Of a stretch of DNA of 64,000 nt, positions 1-11,217 are shown in pieces. Position 1 is the stretch's first letter. Every line of letters starts with the position of its first letter. The notes below the pieces were generated by a model that saw only the letters and a program-made list of their open reading frames with translations, was not told where the DNA came from and did not search any database. Source of the DNA: Eublepharis macularius (taxonomy: Eukaryota; Chordata; Lepidosauria; Squamata; Eublepharidae); the NCBI RefSeq assembly GCF_028583425.1, contig NC_072805.1:19602001-19666000 (forward strand), read 5' to 3'. The position numbers and the translations under genes were made by a program.

Positions 1-236
1 AGAGCCGGCGGAGATCGCTCCTCAGAGGGTTTGTTAATTTCATGTTTGCCATCCCCAAAGGCTCTGCCAATTTTATCTCTCTACCGGGAGATCATTCCTC
101 AGAGCATTTGTTAATTTCATCTTTGCCTCCCAGAAGGCTCTGTCAATTTTTTAAATTAAACTTCCCAGCTAATGTTGCTTCCCCCTACACTCGAGCATCC
201 TCTTGTAAGATGTCTTGTTTAGAGAGACTGAGTCTT
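1..236. repeat. Foldback MITE fragment, family D
   Basis: Shares the GCATCCTCTTGTAAGATGTC end and the 'cctcagagg-tttgttaatttcat' core with copies at 41917 and 45435. The left end is cut by the window. Confidence 0.6.
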
Positions 237-269
237 TTTCTGGGGTTGTGGCTCACGTATTGGTTACCA

Positions 270-492
270 AAATAGAAAAGAGTCCAGTAGCACCTTTAAG
301 ACTAACCAACTTTACTGTTGCATAAGCTTTCGAGAACCACAGCTCTCTTCGTCAGATGCATCTGATGAAGAGAACTGTGATTCTCAAAAGCTTAAGCTAC
401 AGTAAAGTTGGTTAGTGTTAAAGGTGCTACTGGACTCCTTTCTATTTTGCTACTACAGACTAACACGGCTAACTCCTCCGGATCTGTGATAC
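270..492. repeat. Palindromic retroelement-like repeat, family P
   Basis: Two inverted arms meet at cagatgcatctg. A 9-bp target duplication tggttacca lies at 261-269 and 493-501. Other copies: 15108, 22259 and 37928. Confidence 0.7.
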
Positions 493-733
493 TGGTTACC
501 ATCTGCCATACCAATGGAAGGAGGTGACCATGAATAGAAAGCCCTCGGTTGTCTCAGGTACCGTGAAGGCATTTCAGCAAGCATACCATTTTTATTTTGT
601 ATGCATCTCTCACTGACAAAGAAGGGGCACTCGACAGTAGACAGCTTTGGGGCCCAAAGACCTAAGGGGTGTGGTTGTTGTTCACGGCCTCAGAAAGGAG
701 TAGAAAGAAAGAATCACATCTTCTCCTCCACAG

Positions 734-1002
734 GAAGAAGGAGAGACTCAATATTGTCCATATCCACATGAATCTCCTCTGGGCCATCTTCCTCCTTGAT
801 GTCAGCTTCCTCATCGCCGTGCCCCTGTCCTCTACCAACCATGACGTGGCTTGCAAAGCGGGCGCCATGTTCCTGCACTTCGGCCTGCTCGCTTGCCTGA
901 CCTGGATGGGCATAGAGGGTTACAGCCTCTACCGGCTCGTGATCGAGGTTTTCGATTTCTCCACTGCGAACCTCCTCTTCAAGTTATGCCTGGTTGGCTG
1001 GG
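734..1002 (+). CDS. ADGRG1: ADGRG1-like exon, TM2 to TM4 start
   Basis: The acceptor cctccacag precedes 734 and the donor GTAGGT follows 1002. The exon enters in phase 2 and leaves in phase 1. It encodes about 90 residues: TM2, the loop with the conserved Cys (VACKAG), TM3 and the GWG motif of TM4. Confidence 0.88.
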
Positions 1003-1866
1003 GTAGGTGTCTGAGGAGCTTGGGAAGGGCCAACAGAACCACGGAGTAGGGCTCACCCAGTTTGAGGGGAAATGAGTGCATGTTTATGAAGACCGGTAAG
1101 AAGTATAAGCAGGGCTTTTTTTCAGCTGGAACACGGTGGAAAGGAGTTCCGGAACCTCTTGAAAATGGTCACATGGCTGGTGGCCCTGCCCCCTGATCTC
1201 CACACAAAGGGGAGTTTAGTTTGCCCTCCGCGCCGCTTAGCGGTGCTGAGGGCAATCTAAACTCCTCTCCGTCTGGAGATCAGGGGGCGGGGCCACCAGC
1301 CATGTGACCATTTTCTCCAAGGGCAACCCACTGAGTTCCACCACCTCTTTTCCCAGAGAAAAAGCCCTGAGTATAAGGTTCGTGTTGAACGCCCTTAGCC
1401 TGGTTACAGTTGCTGCTGCTCTCTTATATTTATGCTGAGCTGAAGTGTAACAACATGTTTGAAATAGGATTTTCATTTCAGCCCCTGCCCCCACCCAAAT
1501 GAATGCTCAGAGTTTTCTAAGCAGAAACTCTTCTTCAGTGGGAAAGGCGGGTGAGAACAGCCACTGCAAAATAGTTCTGCACTCTTCCAAAGCTATTTAT
1601 CTTTCTCTTGCTCCCTTTCTGAACATGCAATCAGATTTTAAGCTGACTGCAAGATTTATGTCATGTGTATCAATAATGTCTTGGGTTTTTTTTTAATTAG
1701 AAAAATTAAATCCTGTTCCTTGTGCATTATAATCCTAATATTAAAAACATACCAATTACAGTAAAACCCTGTTTATACCCTGCCCAAGAAAATGCCTGCA
1801 AGTGAAACCTGCCAAAAAGCCCTTGCAAATAAACAGCCTCATAACATCTCCAAAAACGTTGTTATT

Positions 1867-1897
<31 letters not shown>

Positions 1898-4800
1898 GCG
1901 TGCTTATATACTCCTCTTCTAGACAGATTAGCGCCCCACTCAGAGTGGTGAACAAGGTCAGTGGTGTTGTTATCCCCACAATACAGCTGGGAAGTTTGGC
2001 CTGAGAGGAGTGGCTTACCCAAGGCCACCTGCTGAGCTCATGGCAGTAGTGAGGTTCAAACCAGCAAAGTGCTGATTCACAACCCAACCACTTAACCCCA
2101 ATACTGCAGCAGCTGCGGCTACAGCTGCTCAGGATGGTGCCTCGCTCATTTCGACAGGGAGCAGCTATAAAGATGGAACAGGCTCTAGCAGATGCCAAGT
2201 TGGCCACCTTAAGCTTTAAGTATTTGCAGGCATGTGGCTTTTGGAATGTAACTCTCTGGTGATTTAGTATTAGTATTGTGTTAGGTGCTACATATCCCTG
2301 AAAACACTATTGGGCTGAATTAGCAACCCTGAGAGCCAAGCTACAAGTGAGGAATGACACTTGCCTGGCAAGTGAACAGACTCACGTGTATTCCTCCCTG
2401 TTCACTTGTGCTCCACTTGATCAAGTGGAGCACAAGTGAATGGCAAGTGAACAGGGAGGAATACACGTAAGTCTGTTCACTTGCCAGGCAAGTGTCATTC
2501 CTCACTTGTAGCTTGGCTCTGAATTAGCAACCCCCCAAAAGAGTACAATTTAGAGAAAAATGGCTCTAGAACCTTTTCTTCTTGGGACATTGTCACCTGC
2601 ATGGTAGTAAACAAGGCTCCTAAAGTATGGCCACTTATCACTTACATTTTACTTTCTGTTTCAAAGGGAAAAAATCACCACCAGCTAGGTAGAAAATAAA
2701 ACCCAAGAAGTCAAGGCGTTTTTGCCATTGGGGTGTTTTTTACCTCATGAATTCATTAGGAAAACACTGTTGCAAGGAACTGTTTTTAAGCTCTCTGGAG
2801 TAATACAAACCTTCATGCCAACCACAAACAAAAACTTTGTGGGACACTTTTGTCCCTAGATACATAGGGTTTTTGGGGGGGGGGGGGGGCGTTGCATCAC
2901 GACGTTTTCTTGGCAGACTTTTTACGGGGTGGTTTTCCATTGCCTTCCCCAGTCATTTACACTTTACCCCCAGGAAACTGGTTACTTGTTTTACTGATCT
3001 TGGAAGGATGGAAGGCTGAGTCAACATTGAGCCGGCTACCTGAACCTGGCTTCCACCAGGATGTGATGCAACATTTCCACACACGCCCCGCCCCGCCCCG
3101 CCACCCATGTGTCAATAATGACTTGGTGCTTGCACAGGGGACTACCTTTACCTTTACATAGGTTTGGGATGGAACTATACCCCGGATGCAGTCTGTGCAA
3201 GTTTTTTCAGCACATGGATATGTGGAAGAGATTATGAACAGTCCTTACTTGGAGTGCTGGTGGCAACTCCATCTGCTGGGGGAAAAAACGGGCAGGGGAA
3301 GAGAGGATGGTGATCAGAAGGGGCCATTGGAGTTACAGGAAAGATGAAGCAGCATAGTTTGTGGGAAGGGAACAGGCGTGGAAGACGGTTTTGAAAGAAG
3401 AGGAAGAAGCCACAATGGACAATGGAGGAAGCTGTTACGGCACTGTAGGAAAACACAAAAATAGCACCCCCTAGTGGACACTGAACGATAATGCAAAAAA
3501 AATTATTTTGTTGCGAATACTAAAATTCTCTGACCTTGATGGCCCAGATTAGCCTGATCTTGTCTCAGAAGCTGAGCAGTGAAAGTTTCTTGCTGTGAAG
3601 ACCTTACAGGGTGACCATAAGTCAGCTGCAAGTTGATGGCATTTTACACTCACTCACTCACTCACTCTAAAAGCAACAACTCTGTCATCTACCTATTTAA
3701 CTGTCCATCCAACTAGTTTGATGCCCAGCATTATTTATTTATTAAGGAGTTCCTCTGCTGTTTTTTCTCCCCAAAGGGGTTTACAGAAATTTCCAAAACA
3801 TAGAGCCAGTGTGGTGTAGTGGTTAGAGTGCCGGACTAGGATCCCGAAGACCCAGGTTCGAATATCCACTCTGTCCTTGAAACTCACTCCGTGACCTTGG
3901 GCCAGTCATTCACTCTCAGCCTAAATTATCGCATGGCTGTTTGTTAGGATAAAACAGCATCAAGGAGAATGATGGAAGCCATTTTGGGTCCACACTGGGG
4001 AGAAAGGCGGGGTATAAATGAAATAAATAAGTCAAACAAAATACTAGATTAATATAATTTAAATGAGCATGACCGTAAGCGAGGCAAACACGTGCTGGGT
4101 GGGTCTTCCTTCCATTGGACCAGCTGTTGTAGTCTTCAGCTTGAAAGCCTCATGCCGAGAGCCCTTGGGAACTCGCCCCTCTGCCTAGGATTACCTGCAC
4201 ACAGGAAGGAAACAGAATCTCTCCTAGATGTTATGCAGCTGGCAAGATTTCCCCAAACCTCTTCTCTCTCTTCCACGTTGCCACTTCAGTGCATTTGGTG
4301 TTTTGAAAGACATTTCTCTGTATGAGAACAATCAAATGCTAGTCAAAGTAGACCACACGATGCGAAATGGACCAACGGGCTCACTTGGTACAAGGCAGCT
4401 TGGAATGTTCAGTCCCGTTGTCCAATTGCTGCAGAAGTCTTTTAAGAACATACAAAGCTGCCTCGTATCGTGTTATGCCATTGGTGCATTTAGCTAAGCG
4501 CTCCATTCTAGGATAGGCAGAGGTGTTCCACAGATCTTTGGACTGAAAGACGTGTAGAATTGTGCCATTGGTGCATTTAGCTAGTTATGCCATTGGTGCA
4601 TTTAGCTAAGCGCTCCATTCTAGGATAGGCAGAGGTGTTCCACAGATCTTTGGACTGAAAGACGTGTAGAATTGTACTCTGCTGCTAAATCATAATCTTA
4701 ATTGTGAATAACACAGAAGACACAGAGGCAAGAAGGGACGGGTTGTCCCTAGAACGAGCACTAGGCAGGCTTTTGGTATAAACATGGAAGCTGTAGCAGA

Positions 4801-7800
4801 ACCATAATGTACTAGGATAAAGGCAGAAAGGCAGAATCTAGCAAGACAGTGCAGAGATCTGGGATAAAAACACTAACTAGTTCGGTGTAGGAGTTAAGAG
4901 CTGCAGGGCTCCAATCTGGAGAACTGAGTTTGATTCCCCACTCCTCCACTTGAAGCCAGCTGGGTGGCCTTGGGTCAGTAGAGTTCCCAGGTTTCTGCCA
5001 TTGGCAGGCAAACTCCTGAAGGTTTGCCTCCTTGCCTGCCGACCCGCCAGTAGTTGGCAGGAGGTGACAAGCTCCCAGAGGTTGCTCACCACCGGCAAGC
5101 ACCTCAGGAATATGCGCCATGCGCACACTCCCCAGGGGTGCAACAACAACACCCCCTGAAGTGACATTGCCATGCCAACTGCGGGAGTGTTCCTGTGCTT
5201 TGTTTGGGGCCGATTTGGGGCCCGAATGGGCCAAATTGGCCCTGCACAGAATGCAGGAGCGCTCCTGTGGCTGTGATAATGTCACTTCTGGAAATGATGA
5301 CATCGCGCAGGTGCCAGAGCACTTGCATAAAGAGGACTTCGTTGCCAGCACGAGGTACATGCCAGGTCCCCCCCTCCTGGCGGGAGGGTATAGGGACCTG
5401 GCAACCCTATGGCTCAGTAACAGTTCTCTCAGAGCTCTCTCAACCCCACTCACCTCACAGGGTGATTGTTGTGAGGATAATAACTAGACATGGGCCCAAA
5501 CCAAAAAAATTACCGCACCAGAGGATCGTGGTTCAGCTCAGACCACAATCCTGAATTCCCGAACAGCAACGACGATCTCCCATTCCTGAACCTGAACCAT
5601 GGCTTGTGGATAGTGGAGGCCACAGCGGAGGGGCGCCTTGCTGTTCCCAGCGATACAGGAACAGTGGGTGATGCCGGCGGCATCTGTGTTTGTGTTTGGC
5701 CATCTGCGTTTGGCCATCAGAGCTGCCTATCAGGGTTTGCAGGATGAGATTGGAGTGCCCATGGCTACAGAACACCCCCTCCCCCCTCCCTCCCCTGGGT
5801 GTCTTCTCCCAACTTGTAACTGCTTTGCTGCTCTGTGGTTGGAAGGAAGCCCTGCTGATCAAGGAAAGCTGGGCTTCCATTCGGGTTTCCAGGGTGACAG
5901 AAGGAGGGCAAACACAGCTCAGGCATTCCTCTGACTCCGTTGCCAGGGGAATAGATTGCTGGCGCCTGAGTGTCTGGATTCCTGAATCGAGCCCGAACGC
6001 CACGATCCAGGCCTCTCCCAGTTGCTGGATTGTTGGCCATGGATGGTCACAATCCACCGGGTCACGATCGTGCGATCACCATTTTCGTGGGTTTTTTACG
6101 TTCGTAACGTGGATTGTGCCCATCTCTAATAATAACAACATACTCTGTAAACTGCTCTGAGTGGGTGTTAAGTTGGCCTCTTCTCTTCCTGCAGGGCTTC
6201 CCATATTCCTTGTGACTGTGGTCTTTGTGGCTGATCAATCAACCTACGGACCCTACTCCATTAAAGTGTATGAGACCTCGGAGAAATACACCAATGCAAC
6301 CATGTAAGTTACTGGTTGGGGCCCATGGGGAGGGTTGCTATGCCATCGCTTCCCTGCAGTGAACTCAGTTCAGGGTTTAGCTTATCTTTGCTCCATATTC
6401 TTCCCTAAATCTGTCCTGTGAAACTCCATTCTGGAAAATAATCCCCCTTGACCCTACTTTGTTCCTGCTAGAATATTAGCTCTTCAGTGGATGAGGCCTA
6501 GGTAAAGAGAATGAATTCTGCACGGATCCTACTGAGGTCAACAGGATTACTCATCATGCTGCATAGACCAGTCTGGACTCAGGCAGTCTCAAAATCGGGC
6601 AGATGAGCGATAAAATCTGTGGCATGTTTTATGTTATCCTCCAGATCTGTAGGCCCAACTGTTCTTCTCTCCCCTGAATCGAGCCACACTCTTTCCCAAC
6701 ATGAGATTGTCAGTCCCAACAAAATGGAAGTTCTAATGGGGGAGGAAAGGTTTGACTCAAGAACTCGATGGGGTTGTCCCCCCTCCTCATGCATCCAGGC
6801 CTCCTGTCAGATAAACAAGTAGTAGCGGTGGCCAGAAGTCACCCGGTGCCGGAAGTCACCCGGTGGCCACCCGGTGATCTAGCAGCCCTTCCAGGACAGG
6901 AAAACCCTGGTGAGTGACCTTGTGCCAGTCACTGTCAGTGTAACCTACCTTACAGGGTTGTTGTGAGGATAAAAATGGAAGAGTGATGTCATTTTTTAAT
7001 TTAATTTAATTTTTATTTGTGCAAAACAAACAAAAAAAGGAAAAACAATGCTGGCAAATCTATACATAAGTTTCTATAAAAGGCCTCCAAATATCTAAAA
7101 GTCCATACACAATTGCAAGTGCCGTCAATATGTGGTATGTTCAAATCTTGGTCCTCAATCCGATGAGTTATAGGAAGTGGGCTTTCACCTTTCCAGTACT
7201 GTAGTATGAGTCTTTTAGCGACTGTAGGGACACAGAGGAGACTGATGTTATAAGCCAATTTGTGTCCCCATTATGGAAAAAAGCAAGATATAAATATCTA
7301 AATAACCATTTATGTTAAGTTGGACATCCATTAAGAAATCTCTAGTCTAGATTTCCTGCATCAAGCAGTAGGTTGGACTAGATGGCCTTTGTGGCACCCT
7401 TCCAACTCTATTTTATTTTGTACATTTTTACAGTGAGCCTAGGAAAGCCGTTAATTTATTATCACCTCTCCCCTGTTTTATCCTCACAACAATCCTGCGA
7501 GGGAGGTTAGGCTAAAAGAAAATGACGGGCCACTGGTCACTCTGCCAATCTTTCATGGCGGAGTGGAGATTTTGAATCAAGGTCTCACAGATTCTCATCC
7601 AACTCACGACACCCTCCTGGTCTGTGTCTCTCTCTCTGATCATAGTTTCCGTGTTGCGTCTATAAGAAAAAAACAATGCAAAATCCAAAAACCGTGCACA
7701 AAAGGACATCTCAGGAGAAGGATTTCTTTGAAGATGAGAAATCTGGGATGTGTGGAGGGAGGCACTTCTCATCACAGATTCACACCCTTAATTTTTTCCC

Positions 7801-9963
7801 CCTTTCTAGCTGTTGGATAACAAAGAGGCATATTAACAGCATCCTGAATTTGGGATTTCTAAGCTTGGTGATCCTCTTCAACAGCATCATGCTGGCTGCT
7901 ATGGTGCGAAAAATCCTCAAACTCAAACACCGGGATTACCACAGGTGGCAATATGCGGTGATGCTCCTGGGGCTGAGTTGTGCGCTGGGCATCCCCTGGG
8001 GCTTGGCCTTTTTCTCGTTCACGTTTGGAACCTTCCAACTTGCTGCGCTCTACCTCTTCACCATCCTCAACTCCTTCCAAGGTTAGTGAGCTTGGGTCCC
8101 TTCCCTTCTTCCCCTGCCACTTTCGCATCCTTTCCCCCTTGAATTTTCAGCTTGCAACTTTCCCAGTATCGGAGTGTGAGAATAAGGAAGGGAGGATCTA
8201 TAAATTGCTTTCTTTTGCCTGTTGACATTCCTGGGTTCGGTTCCAGGCTCCCCATGTGGAGCTTTTCACAAAATGTCTAAAATAGAATTGATTAAGAACT
8301 CTTTTTTAAATAAAAGAAAAAGGATTAGAGAAGGAGGATTAACAGAGGGCACTGCCTGAAAAATGCAGGCCGTTCCCTCTGTCCCCTTGTACTGTTGGAT
8401 GCAGGGCTCATTTTGAGGGGGAACATGCAGGAATGCAGTTCTGGCAGTTCTCCAAAAAGGTCACATGTCAGGTGGCCCCGCCCACCTGATTTTTGGCCAT
8501 TGGGGAGCCGTTTCACCCAATTTGGGCCCAAAATGGCCAGAATCAGGACCCAAACAGCCAGGATTGGTCCCGAAACAGCCAGGATTGGGCCTCTGATGGG
8601 TGGTGGATCACTCTACCGCTCAGCAGCGGCCTGATCCTGACCATTTTGGGCTCCTTTTCGGCCATTTTCAGCCCCTTTTTGCCATTTTGGGCCCAATTTC
8701 GGCCCTGAATGGCCAGGATTGGGTCCAAAACAGCCAAGATAGGTGATGCCAGGGGGTGGGGCACATGCAAATCAGTTATGCTAATGATACGCTTCTGATG
8801 CTGGCAAGGGGCGTGGCATATGCAAATGAGTTGTGCTAATGAGTTCCTGCAGCTCTTTTTCTACGAAATGACCCCTGTTACAAGAGGGGGGGGCACAAGA
8901 CTCTCAGGGGAGGAGTTCAAGGAGACATGCTGGATTACCTGCCCTATCACCAGCTTTCCTGCCCACCCCCATCTGTACCTCCCCAGTTTCTCTGCGATGA
9001 GCTCCTCAACAGACTTCCCCAGTATATTTTTTTCGAAGTTTCAGATTTTTCTGCAAACCTGTTTGGTTCCTCAAGTTTGCAGAAACATCTGGTCTGCAGC
9101 AAGTAACAAATTATGTGGCTTCATTTTAAAATAAGCGAATGTAGTCTCTTTAGTGATGATATAAGGAAAAGGGCATATCTTTGCCACAGAAGGGGCTAGG
9201 GACGTAATTTTTTTTTAGAAATGAAAGCTGGAAAATGCACAGAACCCATTGCAATGGTATAACAATATTTTAGTGCCATCATTTAAAAAAAATGCAATCG
9301 CTGTGGTGGTCTGTGGGGGGGGGCACAGTGGGGGGACTGGCCAGGGAAACCCGCCATGTGGATCCCCATTGTCCTTCTCCTTTATCAGTAGCTGCACCAG
9401 CAGTTGGGAAAACCACACAAGCCCATCCCAGTGTGGAAACCATTCAAATTAGTTGGGGGGGGGACACTTCTCAAGAAGCTAAGCCTCCCTCCACCCAGGG
9501 CCAAGCTACAAGTGATGAATGACACTTGAACAGCAAGTGAACGGCAAGTGATCATGTAGTGATCAAGTGGAGCACAAGTGAACAGGGAGGAATACATGTG
9601 AGTCTGTTCACTTGCCGTTCAAGTGTCATTCGTCACTTGTAGCTTGGCTCCCAGTCGGTTTCTCGTACATCTTAGGCCTTGGACAGTCTGGGACTGTCAA
9701 AGTAGAGAAGTGACTAAACTGCGCTCCACCAGTAGGTGGCTGTGGGGTGTATCCAAACCCAGTACATTGGGGTCCCCCCAGCCTTTTCATCATTCCCTTT
9801 GACTGCTGCTTATCATCCAACTCCCCCTTTCCCTTCTCTTTCCACAGGATTCCTCATCTTCCTTTGGTACTTGGCAAAGAGAGTGCAGGCTCGCCGGACT
9901 GCCTCAGAGCAGTTCATCTCTACGAACAGCGCAAAGCTACATTCCAGCAGCAGCGTTCTGTGA
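734..9963 (+). CDS. ADGRG1: Adhesion GPCR, ADGRG1/GPR56-like (3' part of gene)
   Basis: Four exons join in frame: 734-1002, 6195-6303, 7810-8081 and 9848-9963. They encode the seven-TM region from just before TM2 to the stop. Visible landmarks are HMNLLWAIFLLD (TM2), FLHFGLLACLTWMGIEGYSLYRLV (TM3, split here: FLHFGLLACL then TWMGIEGYSLYRLV), GWGLPIFLV (TM4), CWI in extracellular loop 2, LLGLSCALGIPWGLAFFSF (TM6), and SFQGFLIFLWY (TM7), followed by a Ser-rich tail ending SSSSVL. From memory of the family, the TM2-TM3 block, the YGP loop, the GTFQL-LYLF stretch and the Ser-rich end resemble human GPR56 more than GPR97 or GPR114. The family self-cleaves at a GAIN domain and couples to G12/13; that domain, TM1 and the N-terminus lie before the window. 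A tandem paralogue (ADGRG3/ADGRG5) is not excluded. Confidence 0.85.
1110..1369. mobile_element. hAT MITE, family H1
   Basis: Inverted ends CAGGGCTTTTTTTC / AAAAAGCCCTG enclose a self-complementary body. The 8-bp duplication agtataag is exact (1102-1109, 1370-1377). Confidence 0.85.
1867..1897. repeat. (TAG)n microsatellite
   Basis: About ten tandem TAG/GTA units. Confidence 0.95.
1898..2095 (-). mobile_element. tRNA-derived SINE
   Basis: The reverse strand carries a B-box-like 'ggtttgaacc' and a 'taagtggttgggt' A-box-like region. It resembles 34895-35118. Confidence 0.55.
2330..2518. mobile_element. PIF/Harbinger-like foldback MITE
   Basis: Near-perfect palindrome with ends AGCCAAGCTACAAGTGA / TCACTTGTAGCTTGGCT. 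CTGAG/CTGAA flanks it; a 15-bp direct repeat ctgaattagcaaccc also lies at 2315-2329 and 2519-2533. Confidence 0.7.
2873..3160. mobile_element. tRNA-derived SINE pieces in opposite orientation
   Basis: 2885-3075 is the reverse complement of the SINE body seen at 36465. 3095-3160 is its 3' end in forward orientation (gtcaataatgacttggtgct). A poly-G run lies at 2875-2889. Confidence 0.55.
3527..3670 (+). mobile_element. 5S rRNA-derived SINE
   Basis: 'gcccagattagcctgatctt' and 'cagaagctgagcag' follow the 5S internal promoter pattern. The body ends 'ccataagtcagctgcaagtt' and a CACT run. Confidence 0.6.
3801..4040 (+). mobile_element. tRNA-derived SINE
   Basis: A box 'tggtgtagtggttagagtg' and B box 'ggttcgaatatcc', with an A-rich tail 'aaataaataag'. 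Confidence 0.7.
4472..4674. repeat. 112-bp tandem duplication
   Basis: Unit 4472-4583 is followed by a second copy from 4584 that looks identical over about 90 bp. Confidence 0.9.
4979..5409. mobile_element. hAT MITE (TAGGGTTGCCA type)
   Basis: Ends TAGAGTTCCCAGG / CCTGGCAACCCTA. Flanks tgggtcag/tggctcag match at 7 of 8. Confidence 0.75.
5485..6128. mobile_element. hAT MITE (TAGAGATGGGC type)
   Basis: Ends TAGACATGGGC / GCCCATCTCTA. Exact 8-bp duplication ataataac at 5477-5484 and 6129-6136. Confidence 0.85.
6195..6303 (+). CDS. ADGRG1: ADGRG1-like exon, TM4 and ECL2
   Basis: The acceptor cttcctgcag precedes the exon and the donor GTAAGT follows it. It encodes LPIFLVTVVFVADQSTYGPY and the rest of extracellular loop 2, with an N-glycosylation sequon NAT at its end. 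Phase 1 in, phase 2 out. Confidence 0.88.
7013..7258 (-). mobile_element. L1-type LINE ORF2 C-terminal fragment
   Basis: The reverse strand reads VAKRLILQYWKGESPLPITH, like the AKRLI-WK end of L1 ORF2. Only the last 80 or so codons remain. Confidence 0.6.
7430..7620 (-). mobile_element. tRNA-derived SINE
   Basis: Reverse of a SINE body: 'cctgttttatcctcacaaca' and 'ggcggagtggagattttgaatcaa' (B-box-like on the minus strand). Confidence 0.5.
7810..8081 (+). CDS. ADGRG1: ADGRG1-like exon, TM5 to TM7
   Basis: The acceptor ccctttctag precedes the exon and the donor GTTAGT follows it. It opens with the ECL2 cysteine (CWI) that normally bonds to TM3. It then encodes TM5, a basic third intracellular loop (RKILKLKHRDYHRW), TM6 and most of TM7. 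Confidence 0.88.
8402..8877 (+). mobile_element. hAT MITE, family H2
   Basis: Starts CAGGGCTCATTTTGAGG and ends CTACGAAATGACCCCTG. No matching duplication is seen at this copy. Confidence 0.7.
9499..9649. mobile_element. PIF/Harbinger-like foldback MITE
   Basis: Ends GGCCAAGCTACAAGTGA / TCACTTGTAGCTTGGCT. Exact flanks cccag. Confidence 0.75.
9848..9963 (+). CDS. ADGRG1: ADGRG1-like last coding exon
   Basis: The acceptor tctttccacag precedes the exon. It encodes the end of TM7 (GFLIFLWYLAKR) and a 27-residue cytoplasmic tail rich in Ser and Thr, then TGA at 9961-9963. Confidence 0.88.
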
Positions 9964-10215
9964 CCTGGCGGGGGGGGGGGGGGTTGTTGAGTTCGAGGCT
10001 GTGCCCGTGACCCTCTGGAACGTCACAGAAGAGTCCTGTATATATGTATTATTGCACCTATGGGGCGGGGCAGGCACTTGCATCCGGAAATAATATATTT
10101 GTGAGGTCTTGATTTCTAATGTAAATAGGTGTCTCTTGGTTTTGTAAATGGTGTGCGTGAAAGTTTCTAAATACTTAAAAACCACTTATTAAATCCGCTG
10201 CACATTTTTTTTTAA
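9964..10215 (+). other. ADGRG1: 3' UTR of the ADGRG1-like gene
   Basis: The UTR runs from the stop to shortly after an ATTAAA signal at 10188-10193. A poly-G run lies at about 9970-9983. The exact cleavage point is not visible. Confidence 0.5.
10188..10193 (+). terminator. ATTAAA polyadenylation signal
   Basis: ATTAAA lies 225 bp past the receptor stop and a T-rich stretch follows at 10205-10214. No earlier AATAAA or ATTAAA is seen in the UTR. Confidence 0.5.
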
Positions 10216-10870
10216 GGGCCTCCTTCAGGATCGCCATAGCTGCCTTCTTGCTTGCGCCTGAGTTCAGTCTTTGCGAGGGGGTGCCACTGTTGCATGAAAT
10301 GCCAAATTGGGGAGTGTGTTCCACCCACGGCTTGCCCTTGAAGTTTCCAGCTGGTGCAAGGTCCTCCCGCATGTTCCCAGCTATAGTGTGTTTCGGCAAC
10401 GTTCCAGCCTGCCCACTTCCTTCTACACTCACTTCAAAGAAACGGCAGAGCAATTTTTCTGTGGGAGCAAAGTGTACCGAACAAAATAAGATTTCATTTG
10501 GTTCCAGTACGAAATTCCCAGAGGTTGTTTTGCCAGGGTGTGGTAATGCATCAGCTTAACCTAGCAGAGAACCCTACGCCCCTGTCTCTTTGAGCATATT
10601 CAGGGCTATGTACTGTTGAGGGGGAAATGATTCTACTACTCATTCTCTCACACCTTGTTCGCTCCAAAATAACTCTCTACAGAGATTATTATGGCTCCGG
10701 GGGGGTGGGGGGGAAGGCTGGTGGCGGTCGAGTCCCTCCCTCTGCACCACTGTCGTTTGACAAATCAAGTTCCCACGGGCTTTAACAGAGATGTTTCTCT
10801 TAACTGCTGTGTGACCATGGGAAGATGTGGTTAAGTCTGAGGAATCCGGACCCCCCCCCTTTCAAAAACT

Positions 10871-11217
10871 CAGGGCTTTTTTTCTGGGAAAAGAGGTAGT
10901 GGAACTCAATGGGTTGCCCTCAGAGAAAATGATCACATGGCCGGTGGCCCCGCCCCCTGATCTCCAGACAGAGGGGAGTTGAGATTGCCCTCCAGGCCGA
11001 GTGGCGCAGAGGGCAATCTAAGCTCCCCTCTGTCTGGAGAACAGGGGGGCGGAGCCACCAGCCATGTGACCATTTTCAAGAGGTTCCGGAACTCCACGGA
11101 GGGCAATCTAAACTCCCCTCTGTCTGGAGATCAGGGGGCGGGGCCACCAGCCATGTGACCATTTTCAAGAGGTTCCGGAACTCTGTTCCCCCGCGTTCCT
11201 GCTGAAAAAAAGCCCTG
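10871..11217. mobile_element. hAT MITE, family H1 (long form)
   Basis: CAGGGCTTTTTTTC ends. Exact duplication caaaaact (10863-10870, 11218-11225). The inner 'ccctctgtctggagatcagg' block occurs three times. Confidence 0.85.

Larger units (their letters stand above)
4869..6175 (+). mobile_element. Sauria SINE split by two hAT MITEs
   Basis: tRNA-like head 'ttcggtgtaggagttaagag' with 'tttgattccccactcctcca', middle 5410-5484, and tail 6137-6175 ('ctctgagtgggtgttaagttg'). The pieces are interrupted at 4979-5409 and 5485-6128. Confidence 0.8.

Noticed and set aside
3801-3880. True tRNA gene
   Set aside because: The A- and B-box-like sequences belong to a SINE with a body and A-rich tail, and several such copies occur in the window.
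4812-5453. 213-residue minus-strand frame
   Set aside because: It runs across a SINE and a hAT MITE, with no family resemblance and no splice context.
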